NCBI GenBank assembly: GCA_945835865.1
Contig: CAMAJQ010000039.1
Span: 1 to 6,716, forward strand
From: an uncultured Clostridia bacterium
GTDB lineage: Bacteria; Bacillota; Clostridia; Christensenellales; Borkfalkiaceae
Direction of reading: 5' to 3'
Length of the DNA: 6,716 bases
The position numbers and the translations under genes are program-made. Under the pieces are notes generated by a model. The model was not told where the DNA came from. It saw nothing but the letters and a program-made list of their open reading frames with translations, and did not search any database. Position 1 is the stretch's first letter; every line of letters starts with the position of its first letter. Shown here piece by piece: positions 1 to 6,498 of the stretch.

Positions 1-478
1 TCATCGTCAGCGAGGAAGAGATATCGGAACCGTTCACCGTCCACGCGCCGAACAGAGAATCCGCCTTGGTCGGCGTGAGATCCTTGACCGCGTCGTATAC
101 GTTTGCGCCGCTCTTCAGATAGATTGCGGAAGAACCGGACAGAGTACCGCCCGCAAGGTCGAAGTTGACGGCGTAGAGCGCAATCCACTTGGCGTAGACG
201 GTCGTGTCTTCGTTGACGGTGACTTTCGTCACGCTTTCGCCCGAGAAACCGGCGTCGGTAAACCAACCGGCGAACTCTCCGTCCGTTTTCGTCGGAACGG
301 GAAGTTCGTATTCACTCCCCTTATCGAGTTCGACGCTCGCGATCGCCGCTCCGCCGTTGGTCTCGAAAGAAAGAGTCGCTTTCTTGTTTTTGCCCTTGCA
401 TCCGCCTGCGACGAGCGCGAGCGAAGCAACGATAACCAAAGAAAACGTCAGAAGAAGAATTCTCTTCAGTTTGTTCAT
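1..478 (-). CDS. Lipoprotein with InlB B-repeat-like modules (3' end outside window)
   Basis: The ATG at 476-478 opens a frame that stays open for 159 codons to the left edge, so the C-terminus is missing. It follows an AAGGAG site six nt upstream. The product begins with a lipoprotein signal peptide: basic MNKLKR, a hydrophobic stretch at about residues 7-24, then V-A-G-G-C with Cys27 as the likely lipidated residue. The lipobox is slightly atypical, with Ala at -3. A short Lys-rich linker follows. Residues 34-98 look like one InlB B-repeat / Listeria-Bacteroides repeat (Flg_new type): F-E-T-N-G-G at the start, G-W at 71-72 and Y-A-K-W at 95-98. Residues 103-159 begin a second, more divergent copy (F-D-L-A-G-G at 106-111, G-A-W at 144-146). 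Such modules are small beta-grasp-like surface domains in Firmicutes and Bacteroidetes. The protein is probably anchored outside the membrane; its ligand is unknown. It lies 179 nt downstream of the LRR lipoprotein gene and may have its own promoter, though none is convincing. Confidence 0.88.
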   Translation of the reverse strand, partial: MNKLKRILLLTFSLVIVASLALVAGGCKGKNKKATLSFETNGGAAIASVELDKGSEYELPVPTKTDGEFAGWFTDAGFSGESVTKVTVNEDTTVYAKWIALYAVNFDLAGGTLSGSSAIYLKSGANVYDAVKDLTPTKADSLFGAWTVNGSDISSSLTM

Positions 479-484
479 GTTACA

Positions 485-490
485 CTCCTT
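485..490 (-). promoter_or_regulatory. Ribosome binding site of the InlB-repeat lipoprotein gene
   Basis: Read on the minus strand this is AAGGAG with a 6-nt spacer to the ATG at 476-478. It fixes the start of the lipoprotein gene, and the start is supported by the signal peptide that follows directly. Confidence 0.85.
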
Positions 491-607
491 GTTGCAATGA
501 TATTTTTCGGCTTGGGCGCGTCCGTCCCGAAACACGACCGAACGCGTCAAACGCGGCAAGCCCGAAAACGCAAATTTCCGTTGCTTTGCCCGCATTTCAC
601 GCGTCGC

Positions 608-633
608 GGTTTCGCTGCTTTCACGCCGAAACC
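608..633 (-). terminator. Weak inverted repeat after the LRR gene, possible terminator
   Basis: The perfect 7-bp arms GGTTTCG (608-614) and CGAAACC (627-633) surround a 12-nt loop, about 25 nt past the stop codon of the LRR lipoprotein gene. The position suits a transcript end. However, the loop is long and no T-tract follows in the direction of transcription, so it does not meet the usual form of an intrinsic terminator. It may only be a transcript-stabilising hairpin, or chance. Confidence 0.25.
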
Positions 634-657
634 CTGTTTGTCTTTCGTTTTAGCAGA

Positions 658-3522
658 TCATTCCGCCTCTTCGGGAGACGCCGCACGCCATACGGCGTAA
701 AGCACCGTCCCGTCGGGCGCCTCGGTGATCTGGTCGAAGGTGTAGTTAGCCTCTTCGGCTCCTTCCGTCTTTGCCCAGCCCAGGAAGACGTATCCCTCTC
801 TTTCGGGCGGATTGATCGGCGTCAGTTCGTTGACGTTCTGAATGCCGTCTTTCTTCACCGTGACCGAAAGGACGTAGGTCTTATCTTCGGAAAGGACGCA
901 GTTCCAGACGACGGGAGCGTAAGAAGAGTTCCACATGGCTGCCCACTGAGGAAGGATCCCTTCGGCGTCCGTATAGAAGGTGACGTTCTTGCAACCGTAG
1001 AACGCGTGTTCGGATATCGTCTCGATCGTCTTGCTCAGGACGATGGAACTGACGCTCTTCAGATTGCGGAAGGCAAACTTCCCGATCGACTTCAAAGATA
1101 CGGGGAATACGACCGTCTGAAGATTTTCCAATCCGTAAAAGGCGTAATCTCCGATCGTTTCCGTATTTTCTCCGAACTTCAGATTTTCGATGGAATAATC
1201 TTTATAGAATGCGCTCGTTCCGACGGTCAGAACGCTATCGGGAAGGACGACCGTATTCAGCGCCGAGCAATTTTTGAAGACGTAATTGCCGATTTCGAGA
1301 ATACCCTCGTTGACGGTCAGCGTCTTCAGCCCCTGATAATTGGCGAAAGCGTATTTTCCGATGGATACGACGCTTGAAGGAATGGTCAGACTTTCCAGTT
1401 TCGTGTTCGCGGTCGACGCGTCGTTCTTGTTATAGAACGCGTATTCGCCGATGGTACGGACGGTACTTCCGAGGTCGAGAACGGACACGTTGCGGCATCC
1501 GTAGAACGCACGGTCACCGACCGATTCGAGAACTTCGCAACCGCTCAGATCGATGCCCGTCAGCGTGGTGCATTTATAGAACGCCTTTTCGCCGATAGAG
1601 GTCAGATACTGCGGGAAAGATACCGAATAGAGATTCTCGCATCCGAAAAACGTGAAGGGCTGAATGACTTTGATATTGGAGCCGAGCGTCACCGTCCTCA
1701 GGTTCACGCACTGATAGAAGGCGCCCCTGCCGATGGATTTGATATAACGGCTCGCCAGCCCGTTGATCGTCTGAAGAGAGTTCGCCTGATAGAAAGCGTA
1801 GTCCGAAATGCCTACCGTTTTCTCGTCGTCTGCCCTGGTCTCGTCGATGGTCACGGTCGTATTGCCGCCCGCAAAACCGACGATCCAGTTACCTGCGTAA
1901 ATAAAGCCCTGATCGTCCGGATTATCCCAGAGTTTGGTCTGATAGAAAGCGTACGTTCCGATGGATACGACGGTATCGGGCACGATGCTGCTTCCGTAGT
2001 AAATGCTGTTATCGAGCATCGAACACTGATAGAAAGCGTAACTGCCGATCGTTTTCAGTTTGCTCTCCCCCGTGATCCTGTCGCTCAACTGAACGTTGCT
2101 GAGAATGCTGCATTTTGCAAAAGCGTAATCGCCGATCGTGACGACGTTCGGAGCGATCAGTTTTTTGAGAAGGGGGCAGTTCGCGAACGAACCGTAACCG
2201 ACGTATTTCAGTTGCGCGGGGAATTCCACGCTCGCAAGAACGGAAAATCCGTTGAACACGTACGCGGCGATGCCGACGACCGCTCCGGGCAGCGTGTCCG
2301 TTTTGATTTCCGTAAGCGTGGCGATTACGTCCGGATTGGACGCGACGATCCAGTCGCCGACGAGGACGAAGGGATCTCCGTTTTCGATGGACTCGGCATA
2401 GATGACGGTGTTATCGAATGCGGAATAGCCGACTTCGTTCAGCGTATCCGGCAGATTGACGGCGGCAAGTTTGAGATCTTCGGCAAAGCAACCGTCTCCT
2501 AAACTCTCCACTCCGTCCGGAACGGTAAAGTTCTCCAGGTTGATACATTCCGCAAAGGCGCATTTCCCGAACGAAGCGACGGAAGAATTCTCTGCAAAGA
2601 CGACTTCCTCCAGCATGGCGCATCTGTAAAAAGCGTATTCCGGGATGCTCGCGACCTTGCTGCCGACCGTCACTTTCCGGAGTTGCTCGCAGCCGCGGAA
2701 AGCGTTCGCCGCGATCTCCGTCACGGATTCGGGCAGAACGAGTTCCTGCACCGTTTTGCACTCGGAGAACGCCGTGTCTCCGATCCTGGTGATGCCTTCG
2801 GGAAGTTCGATCTCCTTCAGCGCGTTGCAGTAGGCGAACGCGTTGTCCGGGATCTCGGTCAGCGACGCGGAGAAGCGGACGGTTTCGAGTACGCGGCAAC
2901 CCTGAAAGGCTTTTTCGCCGATGTAAGTGACGCTGTCGGGGATATAGACGGATTTGAGTTTTCTGCCCGAATAAAAGGCGGAAGCCGCGATATAAGTTAC
3001 GTTGTTTCCGATGACGACGGAATCGATGTTGCTCGCCTTGAAGGCGTTTTCGGCGATCCTCGTCACGGGTTTGCCGCGGTAGTAATCTTCGATGACGAGA
3101 TCCCCCGTGATCAGCGTCGAACAGCGCGTGATCTCGTACGCGGTATTATTGTTGATGAGCGTATAGGTACAGCCCGTTTCTTTATCTCTATGGAAAGCAA
3201 ATTCTTCCGACCAGGCGGAATCCTTCTGATTGTCCAGACCGGCTACCGCCTTGACGGTGACGACGTAATCTCCTTCCTCATAACCGGAAAAGTCGAACTT
3301 CGCCGAATTACTCTTTTCTTCCTTGACCTCCTGCCCTTCCGCCGTATGGACGGAGAGCGCGTAAGATCTCGCGTCGGGAACGGCTTTCCAGGAAAGTTCG
3401 TAGTCTTCGTTCATCGAAAAACCGGAAGGTACGTTTAACGGTTTTTTTCCGCAGGACGTCACGAGCGCCACCGCGAATAGGACAGACAAGCAAGCGACGA
3501 TTATCTTCCTGAGTTTGTTCAT
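658..3522 (-). CDS. BspA-type leucine-rich repeat surface lipoprotein, 954 aa
   Basis: The start is the ATG at 3520-3522, which has AGGAGG six nt upstream and leads straight into a signal peptide; an in-frame ATG at 3598-3600 has neither. The lipobox is L-V-T-S-C, with Cys24 as the predicted lipidated residue, so the mature protein should sit on the outer face of the cell membrane. Residues about 31-112 resemble a fibronectin type III-like sandwich (Leu-Ser-Trp near 43-45, Tyr-x-Val-x-Val-Lys-Ala near 86-92). From about 145 to 847 runs a long array of LRR_5 / BspA repeats, each about 23 residues with the pattern I-G-x-x-A-F-x-x-C-x-x-L; I count 27 A-F-type cores. Two units, near 371-421 and 531-576, carry extra beta-rich inserts. 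The C-terminal 881-946 resembles an InlB B-repeat ending Y-A-V-W, then a short acidic tail. Proteins of this family bind host or bacterial surfaces or matrix proteins; the ligand here is unknown. It lies 82 nt downstream of the VWA gene. Confidence 0.93.
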   Translation of the reverse strand: MNKLRKIIVACLSVLFAVALVTSCGKKPLNVPSGFSMNEDYELSWKAVPDARSYALSVHTAEGQEVKEEKSNSAKFDFSGYEEGDYVVTVKAVAGLDNQKDSAWSEEFAFHRDKETGCTYTLINNNTAYEITRCSTLITGDLVIEDYYRGKPVTRIAENAFKASNIDSVVIGNNVTYIAASAFYSGRKLKSVYIPDSVTYIGEKAFQGCRVLETVRFSASLTEIPDNAFAYCNALKEIELPEGITRIGDTAFSECKTVQELVLPESVTEIAANAFRGCEQLRKVTVGSKVASIPEYAFYRCAMLEEVVFAENSSVASFGKCAFAECINLENFTVPDGVESLGDGCFAEDLKLAAVNLPDTLNEVGYSAFDNTVIYAESIENGDPFVLVGDWIVASNPDVIATLTEIKTDTLPGAVVGIAAYVFNGFSVLASVEFPAQLKYVGYGSFANCPLLKKLIAPNVVTIGDYAFAKCSILSNVQLSDRITGESKLKTIGSYAFYQCSMLDNSIYYGSSIVPDTVVSIGTYAFYQTKLWDNPDDQGFIYAGNWIVGFAGGNTTVTIDETRADDEKTVGISDYAFYQANSLQTINGLASRYIKSIGRGAFYQCVNLRTVTLGSNIKVIQPFTFFGCENLYSVSFPQYLTSIGEKAFYKCTTLTGIDLSGCEVLESVGDRAFYGCRNVSVLDLGSTVRTIGEYAFYNKNDASTANTKLESLTIPSSVVSIGKYAFANYQGLKTLTVNEGILEIGNYVFKNCSALNTVVLPDSVLTVGTSAFYKDYSIENLKFGENTETIGDYAFYGLENLQTVVFPVSLKSIGKFAFRNLKSVSSIVLSKTIETISEHAFYGCKNVTFYTDAEGILPQWAAMWNSSYAPVVWNCVLSEDKTYVLSVTVKKDGIQNVNELTPINPPEREGYVFLGWAKTEGAEEANYTFDQITEAPDGTVLYAVWRAASPEEAE
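685..882 (-). other. C-terminal InlB B-repeat-like module of the LRR lipoprotein
   Basis: This encodes residues about 881-946. The second half matches the repeat well: G-Y-V-F-L-G-W near 910-916 and V-L-Y-A-V-W at 940-945, the same landmarks as the G-W and Y-A-K-W of the neighbouring lipoprotein. The first strand is degenerate: where the usual motif has Phe-x-x-Asn-Gly-Gly, this copy has V-K-K-D-G. It is likely a diverged module rather than a full canonical copy. Confidence 0.6.
1786..2040 (-). repeat. Three exact 15-bp DNA repeats encoding Y-A-F-Y-Q
   Basis: The 15-mer CTGATAGAAAGCGTA (plus-strand reading) occurs at 1786-1800, 1939-1953 and 2026-2040. On the coding strand it reads TACGCTTTCTATCAG, giving Tyr-Ala-Phe-Tyr-Gln each time. 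Spacings of 153 and 87 bp are multiples of three. Codon choice is identical in all three, whereas other A-F units of the array use different codons, so these units probably arose by recent duplication or gene conversion. Confidence 0.85.
1795..1932 (-). other. Insert-bearing unit 2 in the LRR array
   Basis: Residues about 531-576 interrupt the 23-residue rhythm. They include a short acidic loop (D-N-P-D-D), then Y-A-G-N-W-I-V-G, a Thr/Asp-rich strand, and a return to the array at I-S-D-Y-A-F. The W-I-V element also appears in the insert near residue 391. Similar inserts are known in other clostridial BspA-like proteins; no function is visible. Confidence 0.55.
2260..2412 (-). other. Insert-bearing unit 1 in the LRR array
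   Basis: Residues about 371-421 form a longer-than-normal unit. It contains V-L-V-G-D-W-I-V-A, a strand-turn stretch, then G-I-A-A-Y-V-F where the repeat resumes. It matches the second insert in layout (hydrophobic strand, Gly-[Asp/Asn]-Trp-Ile-Val, polar strand, Gly-Ile), so the two are probably copies of one structural variant. Confidence 0.55.
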
Positions 3523-3528
3523 TTTTGT

Positions 3529-3534
3529 CCTCCT
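3529..3534 (-). promoter_or_regulatory. Ribosome binding site that fixes the LRR lipoprotein start
   Basis: AGGAGG on the minus strand with a 6-nt spacer to the ATG at 3520-3522. This is a consensus site at near-ideal distance, and it rules out the longer in-frame start at 3598-3600, whose extra 26 residues are polar and would bury the signal peptide. Confidence 0.93.
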
Positions 3535-3549
3535 GTCAGTTCGCCGGAG

Positions 3550-3575
3550 ACGGTCACCCGTGCGCGGGCAACCGT
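3550..3575 (-). promoter_or_regulatory. Strong 11-bp hairpin between the VWA and LRR genes
   Basis: On the minus strand the arms ACGGTTGCCCG and CGGGTGACCGT pair over 11 positions, nine Watson-Crick and two G-U, with a four-base CGCA loop. It lies 29 nt after the VWA stop and ends 15 nt before the AGGAGG of the LRR gene. No T-tract follows on either strand, so it is not a textbook terminator. It could stabilise or separate the upstream and downstream transcript segments, cause partial termination, or bind a protein. The pairing is read directly from the sequence; the role is inferred. Confidence 0.6.
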
Positions 3576-3604
3576 TTCCGACCGTTTGTGCATCAATCAT
3601 CGAC

Positions 3605-6481
3605 CTATTTCGACCGCATTTTCCGAATGATCTCGTGAGGCCACTTGAACTTGAACTTCCTGACGGCGATTTCCGTCACGAAGAGCACGATGGCGAGGAT
3701 CATGAAGAGGAATCTCGGATCGAAAACCTTTTCGACCGTCTTGTCGAATCCCTCGAAGAGATTGAAGACGTCGTCGGCGTCGTCGATATACATTCCGTTT
3801 CCTCTTTCCTGAAGAGGATCGAAGAATTCCGCTTTGACGTCGAATTCCTCGCCTTGAACGGCGAGATCGTATTCTTCCGAATAGGCGAACGCCTTAAACG
3901 CCGTGTAAGATGCGAGAACGTTTCCTTCCGCGTCTTTCTTGACGAGTTCGATCCGGTATACGCCCGCTTTTTTCGCGATGAATTTGGCTCTCGAATACGA
4001 GTTTTCGGGAGAAAGCGCGATGGTGACGTACAGATCGCCCGTCGGTTCGCCGACGGCGTTCAGAGAGATCGGAACGGGAGTTTCCGCCGACATATCCGTG
4101 ACGGTTCCCTCGATGGTCTCACCCTCGGCAAGCATGGAGAATATACTCAGTTTGTTGCCGTAATTGTCCTCGCTGAGTTCCACGTTCATCTCGTTGGGGC
4201 GGATGTTCCTCGTGGGAAGCAGGTTGCTGAAAATGTTGAGAAGCAGGGTTCTCGCGGCGGGAGATTCCATAAACGCCGCGGACCATTCGGTCGCCTGCAG
4301 GTCGCACATGAAACTTCCTACCATACCCTCGCCGTACTTCCACTGCGCGTAGATGGGAACGTCGTAATCGCCGCAAACGATGAGATCGGCTGCCGACCTG
4401 ACTTTCACCCCGAAGAAACCTCCGAGTTTTTCGGTGTCGATCTGGCTGGTATCTCTGTCCAGAGCGTCCTTCCGGCGGGGTAACCCCGCGACGAGGTTGC
4501 TCATCTCGTTCTTGACGGTGAGATAGAAGGGATTGTCGTTTACTTCTTTGATCTCGGGAATATTCAGTTCCTCACGCATATCGCTCGGAAGGTTGGAAAG
4601 AGTGGAAGAGTTGTACACGAGGGGATTTCTTCTGGTGATGATCTCCCCGTTCTCGTCCCGGTCGCTCGCCGCGTCGATCAGCCTCTGCATCTTGATATAA
4701 TCGCTGCTGCTCGGGCTTTCGGACAATCCGATGCCGACGATGGAAAGGGTGATTCCGTCCGATTCCTGTGCGGATTTCAGATCTTCTTCGCAGAATTCGA
4801 TCTGATTGTCCGGCACCGCGCCGTCGGTGACGATGATGATATGTCTCTTATCGACGTTGGTCTGCGCCTTGAGCGCTCTGATCGCCGACCTGATGGCTCC
4901 GACGAAGACCGTTCCGCCGGTCGCGTCGCCTATCTTGTTCTGAATGGCGTCCAGAATGACGTCCCTCTGCGTCAGAGAAGTCAGTTTGAGAATGTATTCG
5001 GAATCGTTATCGAGGGCCATGAGACCGAAATAGTCTCTTTCGGTCAGCGCGTTCAGACATTCGCCCGCGCCTTCCTTCGCCCAGTCGAGATAAGATTTCC
5101 CCGAGTCGCCCGTGGCGCTCATCGAACCGGAACGGTCGATGACGACCATGACGGCGACGGGAGGCGTATAGTCGATCGCCTGAACGGGAAGCATGGACTG
5201 ATAGAGCGTACCGCTCATATCGAGCCGGTTATAGGCGTTCGCCGTCTCGTCGATACCGCTCGTTCCGCTTTCCGTACCGCCGCAGGTGAACAGACCGCCC
5301 CCGTAGACGTTGACGTAAGTATAGAGCATGGAATCGAAGCCTTCCGGCATATAGGCGTTGGTAAGATCGGCGTTGGAGATGTTGTTGAGAATGACTTCGT
5401 CGTACTGACGGAGATCGTCGACGCTTTTGGGAAGGTTGACGCCGTTTTCGTCGTAGACGTTCGCGACGGTCACGGTGTACTTCCCTTCTTCCAGCAATTC
5501 TTTCAGCGCGTCGGACTGACCGTCCGCCCGCTGAAGAACGAGCACCTTATCGAAGGATTCGATATAATAATACGTCGTGTAAACGTTGTTCTGCTCGACG
5601 GTATCTCCGTTTGCGGTCACGGTGAACTTGAGTTCGTGAAGGGGCTCTTCTCCCGAGAACACGTGGTTGAAAGTAATGATCTTCTCCCCTTCCGTGAGTC
5701 TTGCCTCGGCGGTGCCGGTCGTCTGATCGACCACGCCGTTATCCGACATCTGAACGACGCATTCGGTTTCCGTCGTGGAAACCAACGTGACGTTGACGGA
5801 AAACTCGTCTCCGACGGAAAGGTGGTAATCGGGAAGTTCGACGTCCGTGATCCGGACGTCCGGCCCGCCGAACTGCGACGGGACGTTGACCGCGTCGACG
5901 CGGATCCCCTTTGCCGTGACGCTCTTGAGAACGGAAAGGGCAGATTCGTCCGTTTCCTTCCCGTCCGTCACGAGGATGATTTTGCCGTTTGCGCCTTCGG
6001 AAAAGCGATCGGCGGCGTAAGTGAGCGCGGACGCGATGTCCGTCGCGGAAGTATCCGGTTTTTCCGCCGCCATATAGGCGTCGAACGCCTTGCCCGCGTT
6101 ATCCGTGAAAGGCACGGCGAATTTCTGCGTGAAGCCGAAAGTCACGACGCCGACGGTGAATTTGTCGAAACGGCTCGCCTGAAGGATTTCTTCGACGAAG
6201 TCGTCCCTCTCCCGCGCGGATTGTTCTTCCGTATCGGAAACGTCGACGAGAACGATGATCTCGTTCTTTTTGTTGGGGGTCCTGACGTGGAAAGTCATGC
6301 CCGCGAGCACCGAGACCGAAAGGATCATGACGATGAGTTCGAGAACGATCGTCGTGATGCGGTTTCTCGTTCTTCTGTATTTCTTCGCAAGTCTGAAATG
6401 CGGGATCAGTACGAGAAGAAGGGCGGGAACGATCAGCAGTAAAAGCCAGGGGTAAGAAAATTCAAGCCAAAATTTGTTCAT
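3605..6481 (-). CDS. Membrane-anchored double-VWA / GATase1-like protein, 958 aa
   Basis: The ATG at 6479-6481 has AAGGAG four nt upstream. Two N-terminal membrane helices (about 10-28 and 43-63) flank a basic loop, which should be cytoplasmic; a third helix lies at about 921-940, followed by a basic tail. Most of the protein is thus predicted outside. The order of domains is: BatA-like N-terminus; VWA 1 (about 74-200; D80-V-S82-D-T84, T147, D173); CARDB/Ig-like sandwich (about 208-305); a GATase1-like alpha/beta region (about 309-405) with G-G-G at 394-396; VWA 2 (about 443-590; D449, S451, S453, T524, D553, a complete MIDAS site); the remaining GATase-like part, with A-x-W-x-Y-G-x-G near 712-719 and W733-S; a beta-rich region (about 765-865); and the closing helix. 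This matches proteins annotated 'VWA domain-containing' or 'glutamine amidotransferase-like', often found beside MoxR and DUF58 genes. Amidotransferase activity is not expected from sequence. The likely role is metal-dependent protein binding in envelope assembly or stress; the substrate is unknown. Confidence 0.9.
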   Translation of the reverse strand: MNKFWLEFSYPWLLLLIVPALLLVLIPHFRLAKKYRRTRNRITTIVLELIVMILSVSVLAGMTFHVRTPNKKNEIIVLVDVSDTEEQSARERDDFVEEILQASRFDKFTVGVVTFGFTQKFAVPFTDNAGKAFDAYMAAEKPDTSATDIASALTYAADRFSEGANGKIILVTDGKETDESALSVLKSVTAKGIRVDAVNVPSQFGGPDVRITDVELPDYHLSVGDEFSVNVTLVSTTETECVVQMSDNGVVDQTTGTAEARLTEGEKIITFNHVFSGEEPLHELKFTVTANGDTVEQNNVYTTYYYIESFDKVLVLQRADGQSDALKELLEEGKYTVTVANVYDENGVNLPKSVDDLRQYDEVILNNISNADLTNAYMPEGFDSMLYTYVNVYGGGLFTCGGTESGTSGIDETANAYNRLDMSGTLYQSMLPVQAIDYTPPVAVMVVIDRSGSMSATGDSGKSYLDWAKEGAGECLNALTERDYFGLMALDNDSEYILKLTSLTQRDVILDAIQNKIGDATGGTVFVGAIRSAIRALKAQTNVDKRHIIIVTDGAVPDNQIEFCEEDLKSAQESDGITLSIVGIGLSESPSSSDYIKMQRLIDAASDRDENGEIITRRNPLVYNSSTLSNLPSDMREELNIPEIKEVNDNPFYLTVKNEMSNLVAGLPRRKDALDRDTSQIDTEKLGGFFGVKVRSAADLIVCGDYDVPIYAQWKYGEGMVGSFMCDLQATEWSAAFMESPAARTLLLNIFSNLLPTRNIRPNEMNVELSEDNYGNKLSIFSMLAEGETIEGTVTDMSAETPVPISLNAVGEPTGDLYVTIALSPENSYSRAKFIAKKAGVYRIELVKKDAEGNVLASYTAFKAFAYSEEYDLAVQGEEFDVKAEFFDPLQERGNGMYIDDADDVFNLFEGFDKTVEKVFDPRFLFMILAIVLFVTEIAVRKFKFKWPHEIIRKMRSK
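4712..5155 (-). other. Second VWA domain with complete MIDAS metal site
   Basis: Residues about 443-590 hold D449-R-S451-G-S453 at the end of a hydrophobic strand, Gly-Gly-Thr524 in the middle, and I-I-I-V-T-D553-G. All five usual metal-coordinating positions are present, so divalent metal binding is expected. It is the better conserved of the two VWA domains in this protein. Confidence 0.9.
5882..6262 (-). other. First VWA domain with a variant MIDAS site
   Basis: Residues about 74-200. The first motif is D80-V-S82-D-T84, with Thr where Ser is usual and Asp replacing the common Gly or middle residue. T147 and the V-T-D173-G strand are present. Thr can still coordinate metal, so the site may be functional but is non-consensus. 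The position directly after two membrane helices is as in BatA-like proteins. Confidence 0.8.
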
Positions 6482-6485
6482 ATTT

Positions 6486-6491
6486 CTCCTT
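6486..6491 (-). promoter_or_regulatory. Ribosome binding site of the VWA gene, short spacer
   Basis: AAGGAG on the minus strand lies only four nt before the ATG at 6479-6481, closer than the six nt seen at both lipoprotein genes. It sits inside the 17-nt gap after the stop of the upstream gene, next to a run of six G (6493-6498), which fits translation linked to the upstream gene. Confidence 0.8.
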
Positions 6492-6498
6492 GCCCCCC

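Larger units (their letters stand above)
479..657. other. Intergenic region between the two lipoprotein genes (179 nt)
   Basis: No reading frame here looks like a gene. The stretch holds the ribosome binding site of the downstream lipoprotein gene and one short inverted repeat close to the stop of the LRR gene. I looked for a sigma-70-type promoter on the minus strand. TATCAT near the ribosome binding site is a possible -10, but there is no recognisable -35 at 16-18 nt from it. Whether the last gene is read through from the LRR gene or has its own promoter cannot be settled from the sequence. Confidence 0.6.
982..3090 (-). repeat. LRR_5 / BspA repeat array within the lipoprotein
   Basis: Residues about 145-847 of the lipoprotein are built from about 27 units of roughly 23 residues. 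Each has a strand segment (L-x-x-V-x-L-P), then a short bend with I-G, then A-F and often Cys two residues later. Variants at the A-F core include Y-A-F-Y-Q, N-A-F-R-G and G-C-F-A-E. The units are related at protein level but mostly diverged in DNA, except for a few short exact repeats noted separately. The array should form a single curved solenoid, broken by two insert-bearing units. Confidence 0.88.

Noticed and set aside
309..405. Active glutamine amidotransferase in the VWA protein (residues about 309-405, with Cys400)
   Set aside because: Cys400 lies after G-G-G-L-F-T, but the region is on the predicted outer side, is split by the second VWA domain, and lacks a recognisable Cys-His-Glu triad. 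The GATase-like label refers to fold only. The coordinates given here are residue numbers of that protein.
491..540. Promoter for the InlB-repeat lipoprotein gene
   Set aside because: TATCAT near 496-505 could serve as a -10, but the hexamer at the right distance has little likeness to TTGACA, and a TTGACG further upstream is too far away (about 42 nt).
586..1377. Plus-strand frames of 263 codons here and 251 codons at 2683-3438
   Set aside because: Both are mirror images of the repeated LRR coding sequence; their apparent internal repeats come from the LRR array on the other strand.
2411..2899. A 162-codon minus-strand frame inside the LRR gene
   Set aside because: It is a frame-shifted reading of the LRR repeats, extremely Arg-rich, with no start signal.
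982..3090. CRISPR-like or non-coding tandem repeat
   Set aside because: The periodicity is about 69 nt or multiples of three, stays in frame, and reflects LRR protein units with diverged DNA; there are no regular identical repeats with unique spacers.
3523..3600. Longer start for the LRR lipoprotein at 3598-3600
   Set aside because: It adds 26 polar residues before the signal peptide, has no ribosome binding site, and would have to read through the hairpin and the AGGAGG as coding sequence.
3515..4483. A 322-codon plus-strand frame across the LRR/VWA junction
   Set aside because: It runs antisense to both genes, has charged low-complexity composition and no domain, and it crosses the intergenic hairpin.
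4841..6442. A 533-codon open frame on the plus strand, opposite the VWA gene
   Set aside because: The minus-strand frame has clear domains, membrane helices and a ribosome binding site. The plus-strand product is rich in Arg, Asp, Val and Phe with no recognisable domain, as expected for the antisense of a gene using many GAC, GTC and TCG codons.
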